DNA of 64,000 bases, taken from Alphaproteobacteria bacterium (GTDB taxonomy: Bacteria; Pseudomonadota; Alphaproteobacteria; UBA8366; Aestuariispiraceae). Position 1 is the first letter of the stretch, and every line of letters begins with the position of its first letter. The translations under genes and the position numbers were made by a program. Below are positions 35,959-43,711 of the stretch, in pieces. The notes beneath the pieces are model-generated. The model searched no databases and was not told where the DNA came from. It saw nothing but the letters and a program-made list of their open reading frames with translations. The stretch is taken from contig JANSXE010000009.1 in assembly GCA_024743195.1 (NCBI GenBank), positions 1-64,000 of the forward strand, in the 5' to 3' direction.

Positions 35959-35998
35959 CCCTGAGGAGGCGGCGGCGCCGCCGTCTCGAAGGGCGAGG
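35959..35998 (+). repeat. REP-like palindrome, copy 2 (opposite orientation)
   Basis: Second copy of the same element: it begins CCCTGAGGAGGCGG and ends GTCTCGAAGGGCGAGG on the forward strand, so the two copies are inverted relative to each other, 46 bp apart. The pair forms a BIME-like unit and ends 20 bp before the imuB start. Confidence 0.7.
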
Positions 35999-36018
35999 CC
36001 GGAGGCGGAGGATTGGTC

Positions 36019-37656
36019 ATGGCTAACCGGGCGAGCGCGCCTCTCCCTGACGAAGCCGTCGCGGCGCGGTCGCAGGCGCGCGCCTACATCGCCCTCTGGC
36101 TGCCGCGGCTGGCGACCGACCGGCTGCGCCGCGCCCGGCCGGATCTGGCGGAGACGGCGCCGTTGGCCGCGGTGCGCGCGGTCGGGTCGGGCGTCTTCGT
36201 CGCGGCGGTCGACGCCGCCGCGGCCGGCGCGGGCGTGGCGCCCGGCGCCACGCTGGCCTCCGCGCGGGCGCTTTGCCCCCACCTTCTGGCGGAGCCGATG
36301 GACGAGGCGGCCGACGCCGCCCTGCTGGGCCGGCTCGCCGCCTGGTGCGACCGCTATTCCCCCTTGGTCGGGACGGCCGGCGGCGACCGGATCCTGATCG
36401 AGGCGACGGGCTGCGCGCATCTCTTCGGCGGCCCGCGCGCGATGCTGACGGATGCGCTCGAGCGCCTGCGCCGGGCCGGCTTCGCCGCCGCCGGGGCCTA
36501 TGCGCCGAGCCCGTCCGCGGCCTCGGCGCTCGCGCTCTACGGGCCCGAGGCCGCGGTGGTCGCGGAGCGCGCCGGGCTCGCCGACGCGTTGGCGCCGTCG
36601 CCCGTGGCGGCGCTTCGGCTCGCCGAGGAGGCGCTGGAGGAGGAGGCGCTGGAGGGGCTGCGCCGCGTCGGGCTGCGCCGGCTCGGCGACCTCTACGGTC
36701 TGCCGCGCGCGGCGTTGGCGGCGCGCTTCGGGACGGCGGCGGCCAGCGCGCTCGACCGCCTGCTCGCCCGCGCGCGCCAGCCGATCGCGCCGCGCCGACC
36801 GGTCGCGCCGCATCGGGTGCGGCTCGCCTTCCCCGATCCGATCGGGCTGCGCGGCGATATCGACGCGGCCGTCGCGCGGCTGGTCGAGCGGTTGTGCGAG
36901 CGCTTGCAGGCGGAGGATCTGGGCTGCCGGCGTCTCGAGCTGACCGCTTGCCGCGCCGACGGGACGGCCCAGACGCTCGCCGTGGGGACGGCGCGTCCGG
37001 TGCGCGCGGCCGGCCCGCTGCTGCGGCTGCTGGAGGAAAAGCTGGGGGAGATCGAGCCCGGTTTCGGGATCGACTGCCTGATCCTCGCCGCCCCGCGGGT
37101 GGAGCGCTTCGAGAGCGACCAGCTTTCGGCCGCGGCGTCCGGCGCCCCCGACCCCCCTGACCCCGAAGCCTTGGCGGCGCTGTGCGACCGTCTCGCCAAC
37201 CGGTTGGGGTCGGACAATCTGTTTCGCCTCGCCCCTTCCGACAGCCGCCTGCCCGACGCCGCCCAGAGCAAGCGCCCGCCGGTCGAAAGCCGTCGCAGAG
37301 CGGACGCAGACGCTGCGTCCTGGCCCGATGCGCCGCCGCGCCCGCAGCGCCTGCTGGCGCGCCCGCAGGCGCTGCAGCCGCTCACCGCGCCGAAGGCGGG
37401 GGAGCCGCTGCTGGCCTTCCGCCTCAAGGGGCGCCGCCATGCGGTGCGCATCGCCGTCGGGCCGGAGCGCATCGCGCCCGACTGGTGGCGCGAGGACGCC
37501 GCCTGGGCCGCCGGCGCGCGCGACTATTGGCGCGTCGAGGACGAGGCGGGCCGGCGCTTCTGGATCTATCGCGACGGCGTCGCCGGCCCGCTGGCCGACG
37601 CCGCCGGCGACGGCCCCGGCCGGCAGCACTGGTTCCTGCACGGGATTTTCGACTGA
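36019..37656 (+). CDS. imuB: ImuB, inactive Y-family polymerase homologue
   Basis: Mutasome hub protein that in known systems links DnaE2 and ImuA to the beta clamp. The start ATG at 36019 has GGAGG 7 nt upstream; a TTG 6 bp earlier is too close to that site. The 545-aa protein opens with RAYIALWLPRLATDRL, where active Y-family enzymes have the catalytic DxD, and has RYSPLVGTAGGDRILIEATG where they have the SLDE motif, so polymerase activity is absent as in other ImuB proteins. A thumb and little-finger-like region follows. The C-terminal about 150 residues end RQHWFLHGIFD, family-typical. A toxin-antitoxin operator begins 3 bp after its stop. Confidence 0.93.
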   Translation: MANRASAPLPDEAVAARSQARAYIALWLPRLATDRLRRARPDLAETAPLAAVRAVGSGVFVAAVDAAAAGAGVAPGATLASARALCPHLLAEPMDEAADAALLGRLAAWCDRYSPLVGTAGGDRILIEATGCAHLFGGPRAMLTDALERLRRAGFAAAGAYAPSPSAASALALYGPEAAVVAERAGLADALAPSPVAALRLAEEALEEEALEGLRRVGLRRLGDLYGLPRAALAARFGTAAASALDRLLARARQPIAPRRPVAPHRVRLAFPDPIGLRGDIDAAVARLVERLCERLQAEDLGCRRLELTACRADGTAQTLAVGTARPVRAAGPLLRLLEEKLGEIEPGFGIDCLILAAPRVERFESDQLSAAASGAPDPPDPEALAALCDRLANRLGSDNLFRLAPSDSRLPDAAQSKRPPVESRRRADADAASWPDAPPRPQRLLARPQALQPLTAPKAGEPLLAFRLKGRRHAVRIAVGPERIAPDWWREDAAWAAGARDYWRVEDEAGRRFWIYRDGVAGPLADAAGDGPGRQHWFLHGIFD

Positions 37657-37659
37657 GGG

Positions 37660-37693
37660 TATGCTGGCATTATGCTAGCATAATGCCAGCATA
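37660..37693. promoter_or_regulatory. Perfect 34-bp palindrome, likely toxin-antitoxin operator
   Basis: Left half TATGCTGGCATTATGCT mirrors right half AGCATAATGCCAGCATA exactly, with no loop. It begins 3 bp after the imuB stop and ends 22 bp before the antitoxin start. FitA-type ribbon-helix-helix antitoxins bind inverted repeats in their own promoter, so this is probably the autoregulatory operator. Its AT content is well above the surroundings. Confidence 0.8.
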
Positions 37694-37715
37694 TTGGTTT
37701 CAGAAGGAGGATTTC

Positions 37716-37955
37716 ATGGCGACCCTGACGATCCGGGATTTGGACGAGGACGTCGTCGAGCGCCTCAAGCGCCGCGCGAAGACGAACAACCGGTCGCTGG
37801 AGGGCGAGGTGCGCACGATCCTGCAGCAGAGCGTTAAGACGATCGACAAGACCGGGCTTCTGGAGCGCGTCAAGGCGATCTCGGCGATGATCCCGCCGGA
37901 GAATGTGCAGAGCGACAGCACCGTCCTGATCCGCGAGGATCGGGACAGCCGGTGA
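37716..37955 (+). CDS. FitA-type ribbon-helix-helix antitoxin
   Basis: 79-aa DNA-binding antitoxin. The start at 37716 has a perfect AGGAGG 5 nt upstream. MATLTIRDLDEDVVERLKRRAKTNNRS followed by LEGEVRTILQQSV is the FitA/Arc-like ribbon-helix-helix; the C-terminal half (KAISAMIPPENVQSDSTVLI) would neutralise the toxin. The stop overlaps the toxin start as GTGA. Together with the palindrome just upstream this is a complete autoregulated type II module. Confidence 0.92.
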   Translation: MATLTIRDLDEDVVERLKRRAKTNNRSLEGEVRTILQQSVKTIDKTGLLERVKAISAMIPPENVQSDSTVLIREDRDSR

Positions 37956-38374
37956 TCTACGTTCCGGATGCGAGCGTCGTCATCAAATGGTACGTGCCCG
38001 AGGTGCGGCAGGCGCAGGCGCAGGCTCTGATCGCGCAGGCGGCTGACATGCAGGCGCCGAGCTTCCTGTTGATCGAGATCGCCAGCATTCTCTGGAAGAA
38101 ACATCGGCGCGGCGAATTCCCGGCGGAGATCGCCGGCCTCATTCTGGAGGATGTCCGGCGGCTCTTCGCCGATGCGCTCGACGCGGGCGCGCTGCAAGAC
38201 CGGGCCCTGACGCTCGCGATCGCGCTCGACCATCCGGTCTATGACTGCCTCTATCTGGCTGCGGCGGAGGCGCTCGACGGCGTCGTCGTGACCGACGATC
38301 GACGCTTTCACGCCGCCGTCGCGGCCGGCGGCTCGGCCGAGCGCATCGCGCTTCTGGAGGCGCTGTCCCCGTGA
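37952..38374 (+). CDS. vapC: VapC/FitB-family PIN-domain toxin
   Basis: 140-aa PIN ribonuclease; family members cleave tRNA or other RNA. The acidic metal ligands are visible: Asp6 (YVPDASV), Glu42 (LLIEIASI), Asp98 (VYDCLYLAAAE) and Asp115/116 (VVTDDRRF), so the toxin looks intact. The start is GTG, overlapping the antitoxin stop. Its own stop overlaps the dnaE2 GTG start in the same GTGA arrangement, which couples dnaE2 translation to the toxin. Confidence 0.93.
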   Translation: MIYVPDASVVIKWYVPEVRQAQAQALIAQAADMQAPSFLLIEIASILWKKHRRGEFPAEIAGLILEDVRRLFADALDAGALQDRALTLAIALDHPVYDCLYLAAAEALDGVVVTDDRRFHAAVAAGGSAERIALLEALSP

Positions 38375-41300
38375 GCCGCGCCTACGCCGAGCTTCAGGTC
38401 CTCACGCCCTTCAGCTTCCTGGAGGGCGCTTCGCATGCGGACGAGCTGGTCGCGCGCGCCAAGGCGCTGGGGCTCGCCGCGCTCGGCGTCGCGGACCGCA
38501 ACAGCCTCGCCGGGGTGGTGCGCGCCCACAAGGCGGCGAAGGAGGCGGGACTGAAACTGTTGGTCGGCGCCCGGCTCGATTTCCGCGACGCGCCCTCCGT
38601 GATCGCCTATCCGGTCGACCGCGCGGCCTATGGACGCTTGAGCCAGCTCATCACGCTGGGGCGCCGGCGGGCGGAGAAGGGAGACTGCGCGCTCTTCCTC
38701 GACGATCTGCTGGTCGACGCCTCGGGGCTGGCGCTGATCGCGCTGGGAGAGGATGGCGCGGCCTTAGAAGACCATCTCCGCCGCCTCAAGGCCGCCGCCG
38801 ACCCCGGCCGGCTCTATCGCGCCGCCAGCCATCTGCACCGCGGCGACGACCGGGGGCGCATCGCGCGGGCCGCGGATCTGGCGCGGCGGGTCGGCGTCCG
38901 GCTGGTCGCGACCAACGACGTGCTGATGCATGTCCGGGCGCGCCGGCCGCTCGCCGACGTACTGACCTGCATCCGCGAGAAGACGGTGATCGACGCCGCC
39001 GGCCGGCGCCTGGCCCTCAACGGCGAGCGTCATTTGAAGGGCGCTGAGGAGATGGCGCGGCTGTTCCGCGGCCATGAGGACGCGCTCGCCGCCGGCCTGG
39101 AGATCGTCGAGCAGATCGGCTTCTCCCTCGACGAGCTGGCCTACGACTATCCCGACGAAGTGGTGGGGGAGGGAGAGACGCCGCAACAGTCGCTTGCGCG
39201 GCTGACCTGGGAGGGGGCGGCGCGGCGTTATCCCGGCGGCGTCCCGGCCAAGGTGCGCGGCGTCGTGGAGCATGAGTTGGCGCTGATCGCACAGCTCGGC
39301 TACGCGCCCTATTTCCTGACCGTCCACGATCTCGTCCGCTTCGCGCGCGAGCGCGGCATCCTGTGCCAGGGCCGCGGCTCCGCCGCCAATTCGGCGGTCT
39401 GCTACTGCCTGGGGGTGACGGCGGTCGACCCCTCCAAGCTCGACCTGCTGTTCGAGCGCTTCGTCTCCGCCGAACGCGGCGAGCCGCCCGACATCGACGT
39501 CGATTTCGAGCATGAGCGCCGCGAAGAGGTGATCCAGTACATCTACGAGAAATACGGCCGCGAGCGCGCCGGCATGACGGCGACCGTGATCCACTACCGC
39601 GCGCGCGGCGCGGTGCGCGACGTCGGGAAGGCCATGGGGCTGAGCGAGGACGTGACCGCGCTCATGGCCTCGCAGATCTGGGGCTGGTCCGATACGGCCG
39701 GCATGCAGGAGCGGCTGGAGGAGATCGGCCTCGATCCGGCCGACCGACGGCTGCGCCAGACGGTCGCGCTGATCGAGCAGCTGGTCGGCTTCCCGCGTCA
39801 TCTGAGCCAGCATGTCGGCGGCTTCGTGATGACGCAGAGCCGCCTCGACAGCATCGTTCCGGTCGAGAACGCGGCGATGGACGGCCGCACGGTGATCGAA
39901 TGGGACAAGGACGATCTCGACGCGCTGGGGATTTTGAAGGTCGACGTGCTGTCGCTCGGCATGCTGACCTGCCTGAGAAAGGGGTTCGAGCTGATCCGCG
40001 CGCATTACGGCCGCAGCCTCGATCTCGCGACCGTGCCGCCGGCGGACAAGGCCACCTACGACATGCTGTGCCGGGCGGATTCGCTGGGCGTCTTCCAGGT
40101 GGAGAGCCGCGCCCAGATGGCCTTCCTGCCGCGCATGCGCCCGCGCGACTTCTACGACCTGGTGATCGAGGTGGCGATCGTCCGACCCGGCCCGATCCAG
40201 GGCGACATGGTCCATCCCTATCTGCGTCGCCGCAACGGGGAGGAGCGGGTCTCCTTCCCCTCGCCGGAGCTGGAGCGGGTCCTGGGCAAGACGCTGGGCG
40301 TGCCGCTGTTCCAGGAGCAGGCGATGCAGATCGCCATCGTCGCCGCCGGCTTCACGCCGGCGGAGGCCGACCGGCTGCGCCGCGCCATGGCGACCTTCCG
40401 CAAGACAGGGATCATCCACGAATTCCACGACAAGATGGTCCGCGGCATGATCGCCAACGGCTACGACCCCGGCTTCGCCGAACGCTGCTTCAAGCAGATC
40501 GAGGGCTTCGGCGAATACGGCTTCCCGGAAAGCCACGCGGCGAGCTTCGCGCTGCTGGTCTACGTCTCCGCCTGGATGAAATGTCACTATCCGGCGGCCT
40601 TCGCCGCCGCCCTCTTGAACAGCCAGCCGATGGGCTTCTATGCGCCCGCCCAGATCGTGCGCGACGCGACCGAGCACGGCGTCCCGGTGCTGCCGCCGGA
40701 CGTGAATTTCTCCGAGTGGGACTGCATGTTGGAGGCCAATGTCGACGGCGTCGCTCCCGTGCAAGCCTCCCCCATCCAGGGGGAGGGAGGGGCCGCGAAA
40801 CCCTCCGCCCACGCCATCCGCCTCGGCCTGCGCCAGGTGAAGGGGCTCAGCCGGGAGGATGCGGAGTGGGTCGTCGCCGCGCGGGCCAACGGCTATCGCC
40901 AAGCCGTCGATCTCTGGCGGCGCGCGGGGCTGAAGCGCCGCGCCTTGAAGGCGCTGGCCGAGGCGGACGCCTTCGGCTCGCTGGGGATCTCCCGGCGCGA
41001 GGCCTTGTGGGCCGTGCGCGGGATCGGCGGCGACAAGCCCCTGCCGCTGTTCGAGGCGGCGGCGGCGAGCGACCGCGGCCTCGACCCCGCCGTCGACCTG
41101 CCGGCCTCCAGCCTGGGCGAGGAGGTGGCGGAGGATTACGCGAGCCTGCGCATGAGCCTCAAGGCCCACCCGATGGACCTGATCCGCCGGGCGGCCGACG
41201 CGCCGCTGGCCGATTGCACGGCGGCCGGCGATCTCCTCCAGGCCAAGGACGGCGACAAGCTTTCGGCCGCGGGTCTCGTCCTGGTGCGCCAGCGCCCGGG

Positions 41301-41712
41301 CAGCGCCAATGGCGTCATCTTCGCCACGCTGGAGGACGAGACCGGCGTCGCCAACGTCGTCGTCTGGACCGACGTGTTCGAACGCTGCCGCCGCGCGCTG
41401 CTGGCCGCGCGGCTGATGAAGGTGTCGGGCAAGCTGCAGCGGGAGGGGGCGGTGATCCATCTGATCGCGGATCGGGTCGAGGACCGCTCCGACCTGCTCG
41501 ACCGGCTGATGGACCCGGAGGACGGCGCAGCCGCCGCACGCGTCAGCGCGCTCGCCCCCACCGACGAGGTGCGCCGGCCGGTCTACACGCCCGGCTTCCG
41601 CGGGACCGGCTATCACCCGGTCGCCCAGAAAGCGGCCCCCCAAAAAGCGGCGCCCAAGAAGCCGACCCCCCGCCCGCGCCACCCCCGCGATCAGGCCCGC
41701 ACCTTCTTCTGA
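38371..41712 (+). CDS. dnaE2: Error-prone DNA polymerase DnaE2
   Basis: Alpha-subunit-like polymerase (1113 aa) that carries out mutagenic lesion bypass with ImuA and ImuB. Order: PHP domain (AYAELQVLTPFSFLEGASHADEL, residues 1 to about 260); palm with the catalytic acids in PPDIDVDFEHERREEVIQ (about 372-390); fingers region (RPGPIQGDMVHPYLRRR); helix-hairpin-helix region (about 820-900); and OB fold (LVLVRQRPGSANGVIFATLEDETG). The C-terminus ends in a Lys/Pro-rich tail. The start GTG overlaps the toxin stop, and no independent ribosome-binding site is obvious. Residues about 795-812 (APVQASPIQGEGGAAKPS) correspond to a palindromic DNA insert and look non-native. Confidence 0.95.
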   Translation: MSRAYAELQVLTPFSFLEGASHADELVARAKALGLAALGVADRNSLAGVVRAHKAAKEAGLKLLVGARLDFRDAPSVIAYPVDRAAYGRLSQLITLGRRRAEKGDCALFLDDLLVDASGLALIALGEDGAALEDHLRRLKAAADPGRLYRAASHLHRGDDRGRIARAADLARRVGVRLVATNDVLMHVRARRPLADVLTCIREKTVIDAAGRRLALNGERHLKGAEEMARLFRGHEDALAAGLEIVEQIGFSLDELAYDYPDEVVGEGETPQQSLARLTWEGAARRYPGGVPAKVRGVVEHELALIAQLGYAPYFLTVHDLVRFARERGILCQGRGSAANSAVCYCLGVTAVDPSKLDLLFERFVSAERGEPPDIDVDFEHERREEVIQYIYEKYGRERAGMTATVIHYRARGAVRDVGKAMGLSEDVTALMASQIWGWSDTAGMQERLEEIGLDPADRRLRQTVALIEQLVGFPRHLSQHVGGFVMTQSRLDSIVPVENAAMDGRTVIEWDKDDLDALGILKVDVLSLGMLTCLRKGFELIRAHYGRSLDLATVPPADKATYDMLCRADSLGVFQVESRAQMAFLPRMRPRDFYDLVIEVAIVRPGPIQGDMVHPYLRRRNGEERVSFPSPELERVLGKTLGVPLFQEQAMQIAIVAAGFTPAEADRLRRAMATFRKTGIIHEFHDKMVRGMIANGYDPGFAERCFKQIEGFGEYGFPESHAASFALLVYVSAWMKCHYPAAFAAALLNSQPMGFYAPAQIVRDATEHGVPVLPPDVNFSEWDCMLEANVDGVAPVQASPIQGEGGAAKPSAHAIRLGLRQVKGLSREDAEWVVAARANGYRQAVDLWRRAGLKRRALKALAEADAFGSLGISRREALWAVRGIGGDKPLPLFEAAAASDRGLDPAVDLPASSLGEEVAEDYASLRMSLKAHPMDLIRRAADAPLADCTAAGDLLQAKDGDKLSAAGLVLVRQRPGSANGVIFATLEDETGVANVVVWTDVFERCRRALLAARLMKVSGKLQREGAVIHLIADRVEDRSDLLDRLMDPEDGAAAARVSALAPTDEVRRPVYTPGFRGTGYHPVAQKAAPQKAAPKKPTPRPRHPRDQARTFF
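40766..40786 (+). repeat. Short palindromic element inserted in the dnaE2 frame
   Basis: CCTCCCCC/GGGGGAGG arms around an ATCCA loop, followed by GAGGGG. It codes QASPIQGEGG, between the palm/fingers part and the ALRLGLRQVKG-type motif where DnaE2 proteins normally have a short variable loop. Mobile palindromes of this look occur mainly in spacers; here the frame is kept. Confidence 0.65.
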
Positions 41713-41782
41713 CGCCCCACGCGGCGAGAGCCGGATTGCAGGGCTGGCGATCAGGCCGCGATGGGCGTAGCGTCCGCCGGTC

Positions 41783-42685
41783 ATGAGTTCCGCCCCCGAC
41801 CCGCCCAAAGCCGCAGAGGACCCGAAGGCCGCCCTGAAGGGGATCGGGCTCATGTGCCTCGCCGTCTTCCTCTTCATCCTGTTGGAGATGACGGCCAAGG
41901 CCTCGGCCGAGCACATGCCGGTCGCGCAGACGGTCTGGGCGCGCTATTTCACCCATCTGGCGCTGATGACGCTGTTCCTGGCGCCGCGCTATGGCGTGCG
42001 GCTGGTCGCGACCAGGCGGCCGGGGCTGCAACTCCTGCGCTCGGTCCTGTTGCTGACCATCACGGGCTGCACCTTCCTGGCGCTGCGTCATCTGCAGATG
42101 GCGGAGGTGACGACGATCGGCTTCGCCGCGCCCTTCTTCGTCGCCGCGCTGTCGGTCCCGCTTCTGGGCGAGAAGGTGGGCGTGCATCGCTGGAGCGCGA
42201 TCGCGCTCGGCTTCGTCGGCGTGGCGGTCGCCATGCGCCCGGGCCTGGGCGCCTTCCACTGGGCGTTCCTCGTGATCCTGTTCGGGGCGCTCGTCAACGC
42301 GCTCTATCTGATCGCCACGCGCAAGGCGAAGGACGAGGACCCGATGGTCTCGATCTATTTCACCAGCTTCGCCGGCGCGCTGCTGATGAGCGCCATCGTC
42401 CCCTTCGTCTGGGAGACGCCGCAGGCGCCGATCGGCTGGCTGATCATGGTCGCGCTCGGCGTTTTCGGCGGGCTCGGCCACTATCTTCTGATCCTGGCGC
42501 ACACGATGGCGCCGGCGTCGCTGCTCGCGCCCTTCTACTACACGCAGATCGCCTTCTCGGTCGCGGTCGGCTACGCCGTCTTCGGCGACGCGCCGGACGG
42601 GCTGACGGTGCTGGGGGCGGCGATCGTGCTGGCCAGCGGCCTCTATCTGATCCATCGCGAGCGCCTCAAAAAAACCGCCGCGTAG
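41783..42685 (+). CDS. EamA/DMT-superfamily transporter
   Basis: Ten-helix inner-membrane protein of 300 aa made of two EamA repeats (first about residues 20-145, second about 160-295). GFAAPFFVAALSVPLLGEKVG and ASLLAPFYYTQIAFSVAVGYAVFGD are the characteristic P-x-E/G-D boundary motifs. Probably an exporter of a metabolite; the substrate is unknown. It starts 70 bp after dnaE2 but is not expected to be functionally linked to it. Confidence 0.9.
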   Translation: MSSAPDPPKAAEDPKAALKGIGLMCLAVFLFILLEMTAKASAEHMPVAQTVWARYFTHLALMTLFLAPRYGVRLVATRRPGLQLLRSVLLLTITGCTFLALRHLQMAEVTTIGFAAPFFVAALSVPLLGEKVGVHRWSAIALGFVGVAVAMRPGLGAFHWAFLVILFGALVNALYLIATRKAKDEDPMVSIYFTSFAGALLMSAIVPFVWETPQAPIGWLIMVALGVFGGLGHYLLILAHTMAPASLLAPFYYTQIAFSVAVGYAVFGDAPDGLTVLGAAIVLASGLYLIHRERLKKTAA

Positions 42686-42783
42686 ACGAATTTTTTACCC
42701 CTCCCGTGATCCAAGGAACCGTCGCCGGCGAATGAAGCCGGCGCGTTCGCATATGGCCCATCGCACCCCGAGGAGGCGGCGTC

Positions 42784-42900
42784 ATGACCGAAGCCCTGTT
42801 GACCCATTTCGCCGTCGCAACGGTCGGCGTTCTCACCCTCGCCGCCGTCGCCGCCTGGGCCTATGTGCTCTGGCGCGATCTGCGCAAACCGTCCGTCTAG
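42784..42900 (+). CDS. 38-residue single-helix membrane peptide
   Basis: A short open frame with a perfect AGGAGG 7 nt before the ATG. The product starts MTEALLTHFAVATV, has one hydrophobic helix (about residues 8-30) and ends YVLWRDLRKPSV, a positive-inside anchor. The size and topology resemble small subunits that stabilise membrane complexes, but I recognise no family. It stands alone between the EamA gene and the convergent SDR gene, 8 bp from the latter's stop. Confidence 0.6.
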   Translation: MTEALLTHFAVATVGVLTLAAVAAWAYVLWRDLRKPSV

Positions 42901-42908
42901 CGCTCCCT

Positions 42909-43679
42909 CTAGGCCAGGCTCTGGATCGCGCCGTCGATGCTGATCGCCTGGCCGGAGACGCGCCGGCCGGCTTCGCTGCAGAGATAGACCGCCATCGCCG
43001 CGATGTCGTCCGCCGGGATCATGGTCTTGAGCGCGGCGAAGGCTTCGTACTGCGCGCGCATCTCGGACTCCGGCGCGCCGCGGGCGGCGGCCTTGTCGCG
43101 GATCACCGCATCGATGCGCGGACCCTCCACCACGCCGGGCAGCAGGCTGTTGGCGCGGATCCCATCGCCGCCCAGCTCCGCCGCCAGCGTCTGCGTGAAG
43201 CCGACCACCGCGAATTTCGAGGCCGAATAGGGCGTGCGCAGCGGGTAGGGGAACTTCCCCGCCGCGGAGGAGAGCGTGACGATCGACCCGCCGCCCGCCG
43301 CTTTCAAGAGCGGGACCGCCGCACGGACGGTGAGGAACATCCCGTCGATATTGACCGCCATCGTGCGCCGCCAGTCGGCGAGCGAGACCGCTTCGACGGG
43401 CAGCGCGGGGCCCGCGATCCCGGCGTTGGCGATCAGATTGTCGAGCCCGCCGAGCCGCTCCTCCACGGCCTCGAACAGGCGGGCGACGTCCTCCTCCTCG
43501 GCCACGTCGGCGCGCACGCCCGTCACCTCCGGGCGCTCCGCTGCAAGGCGCTCAAGCGCCGCCTCGTCCACGTCGCAGACGACGATCCGCGCCCCGGCGT
43601 CGGCGAAATGCTCCACCATCCGTCGGCCGATGCCGGCGGCGCCGGCGGTGATGAGGGTGCGGGGGCCTGTCAGAGTCAT
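42909..43679 (-). CDS. Short-chain dehydrogenase/reductase (SDR)
   Basis: Cytoplasmic NAD(P)-dependent oxidoreductase, 256 aa. Cofactor motif ITAGAAGIGR (family TGxxxGIG, here with Ala for Gly), acidic residue after strand 2 (VVCDVDE, favouring NAD), NAG in LIANAGIAG, catalytic Ser in TLSSAAG and YSASK as the Tyr/Lys pair. The end VSGQAISIDGAIQSL is a classical SDR C-terminus. The ATG at 43679 has GGAG upstream and is preferred to a TTG 18 bp earlier. The substrate is unknown. It follows the glycosyltransferase gene in the same direction. Confidence 0.92.
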   Translation of the reverse strand: MTLTGPRTLITAGAAGIGRRMVEHFADAGARIVVCDVDEAALERLAAERPEVTGVRADVAEEEDVARLFEAVEERLGGLDNLIANAGIAGPALPVEAVSLADWRRTMAVNIDGMFLTVRAAVPLLKAAGGGSIVTLSSAAGKFPYPLRTPYSASKFAVVGFTQTLAAELGGDGIRANSLLPGVVEGPRIDAVIRDKAAARGAPESEMRAQYEAFAALKTMIPADDIAAMAVYLCSEAGRRVSGQAISIDGAIQSLA

Positions 43680-43711
43680 GGGCGTGGCTCCGTGCAAGAG
43701 GGCCGTTCGCG

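Noticed and set aside
37182-37715. Forward frame running into the antitoxin from within imuB
   Set aside because: The upstream part overlaps imuB in another frame and has Arg/Ala-rich shadow composition. The ATG at 37716 has a perfect RBS and the family N-terminus.
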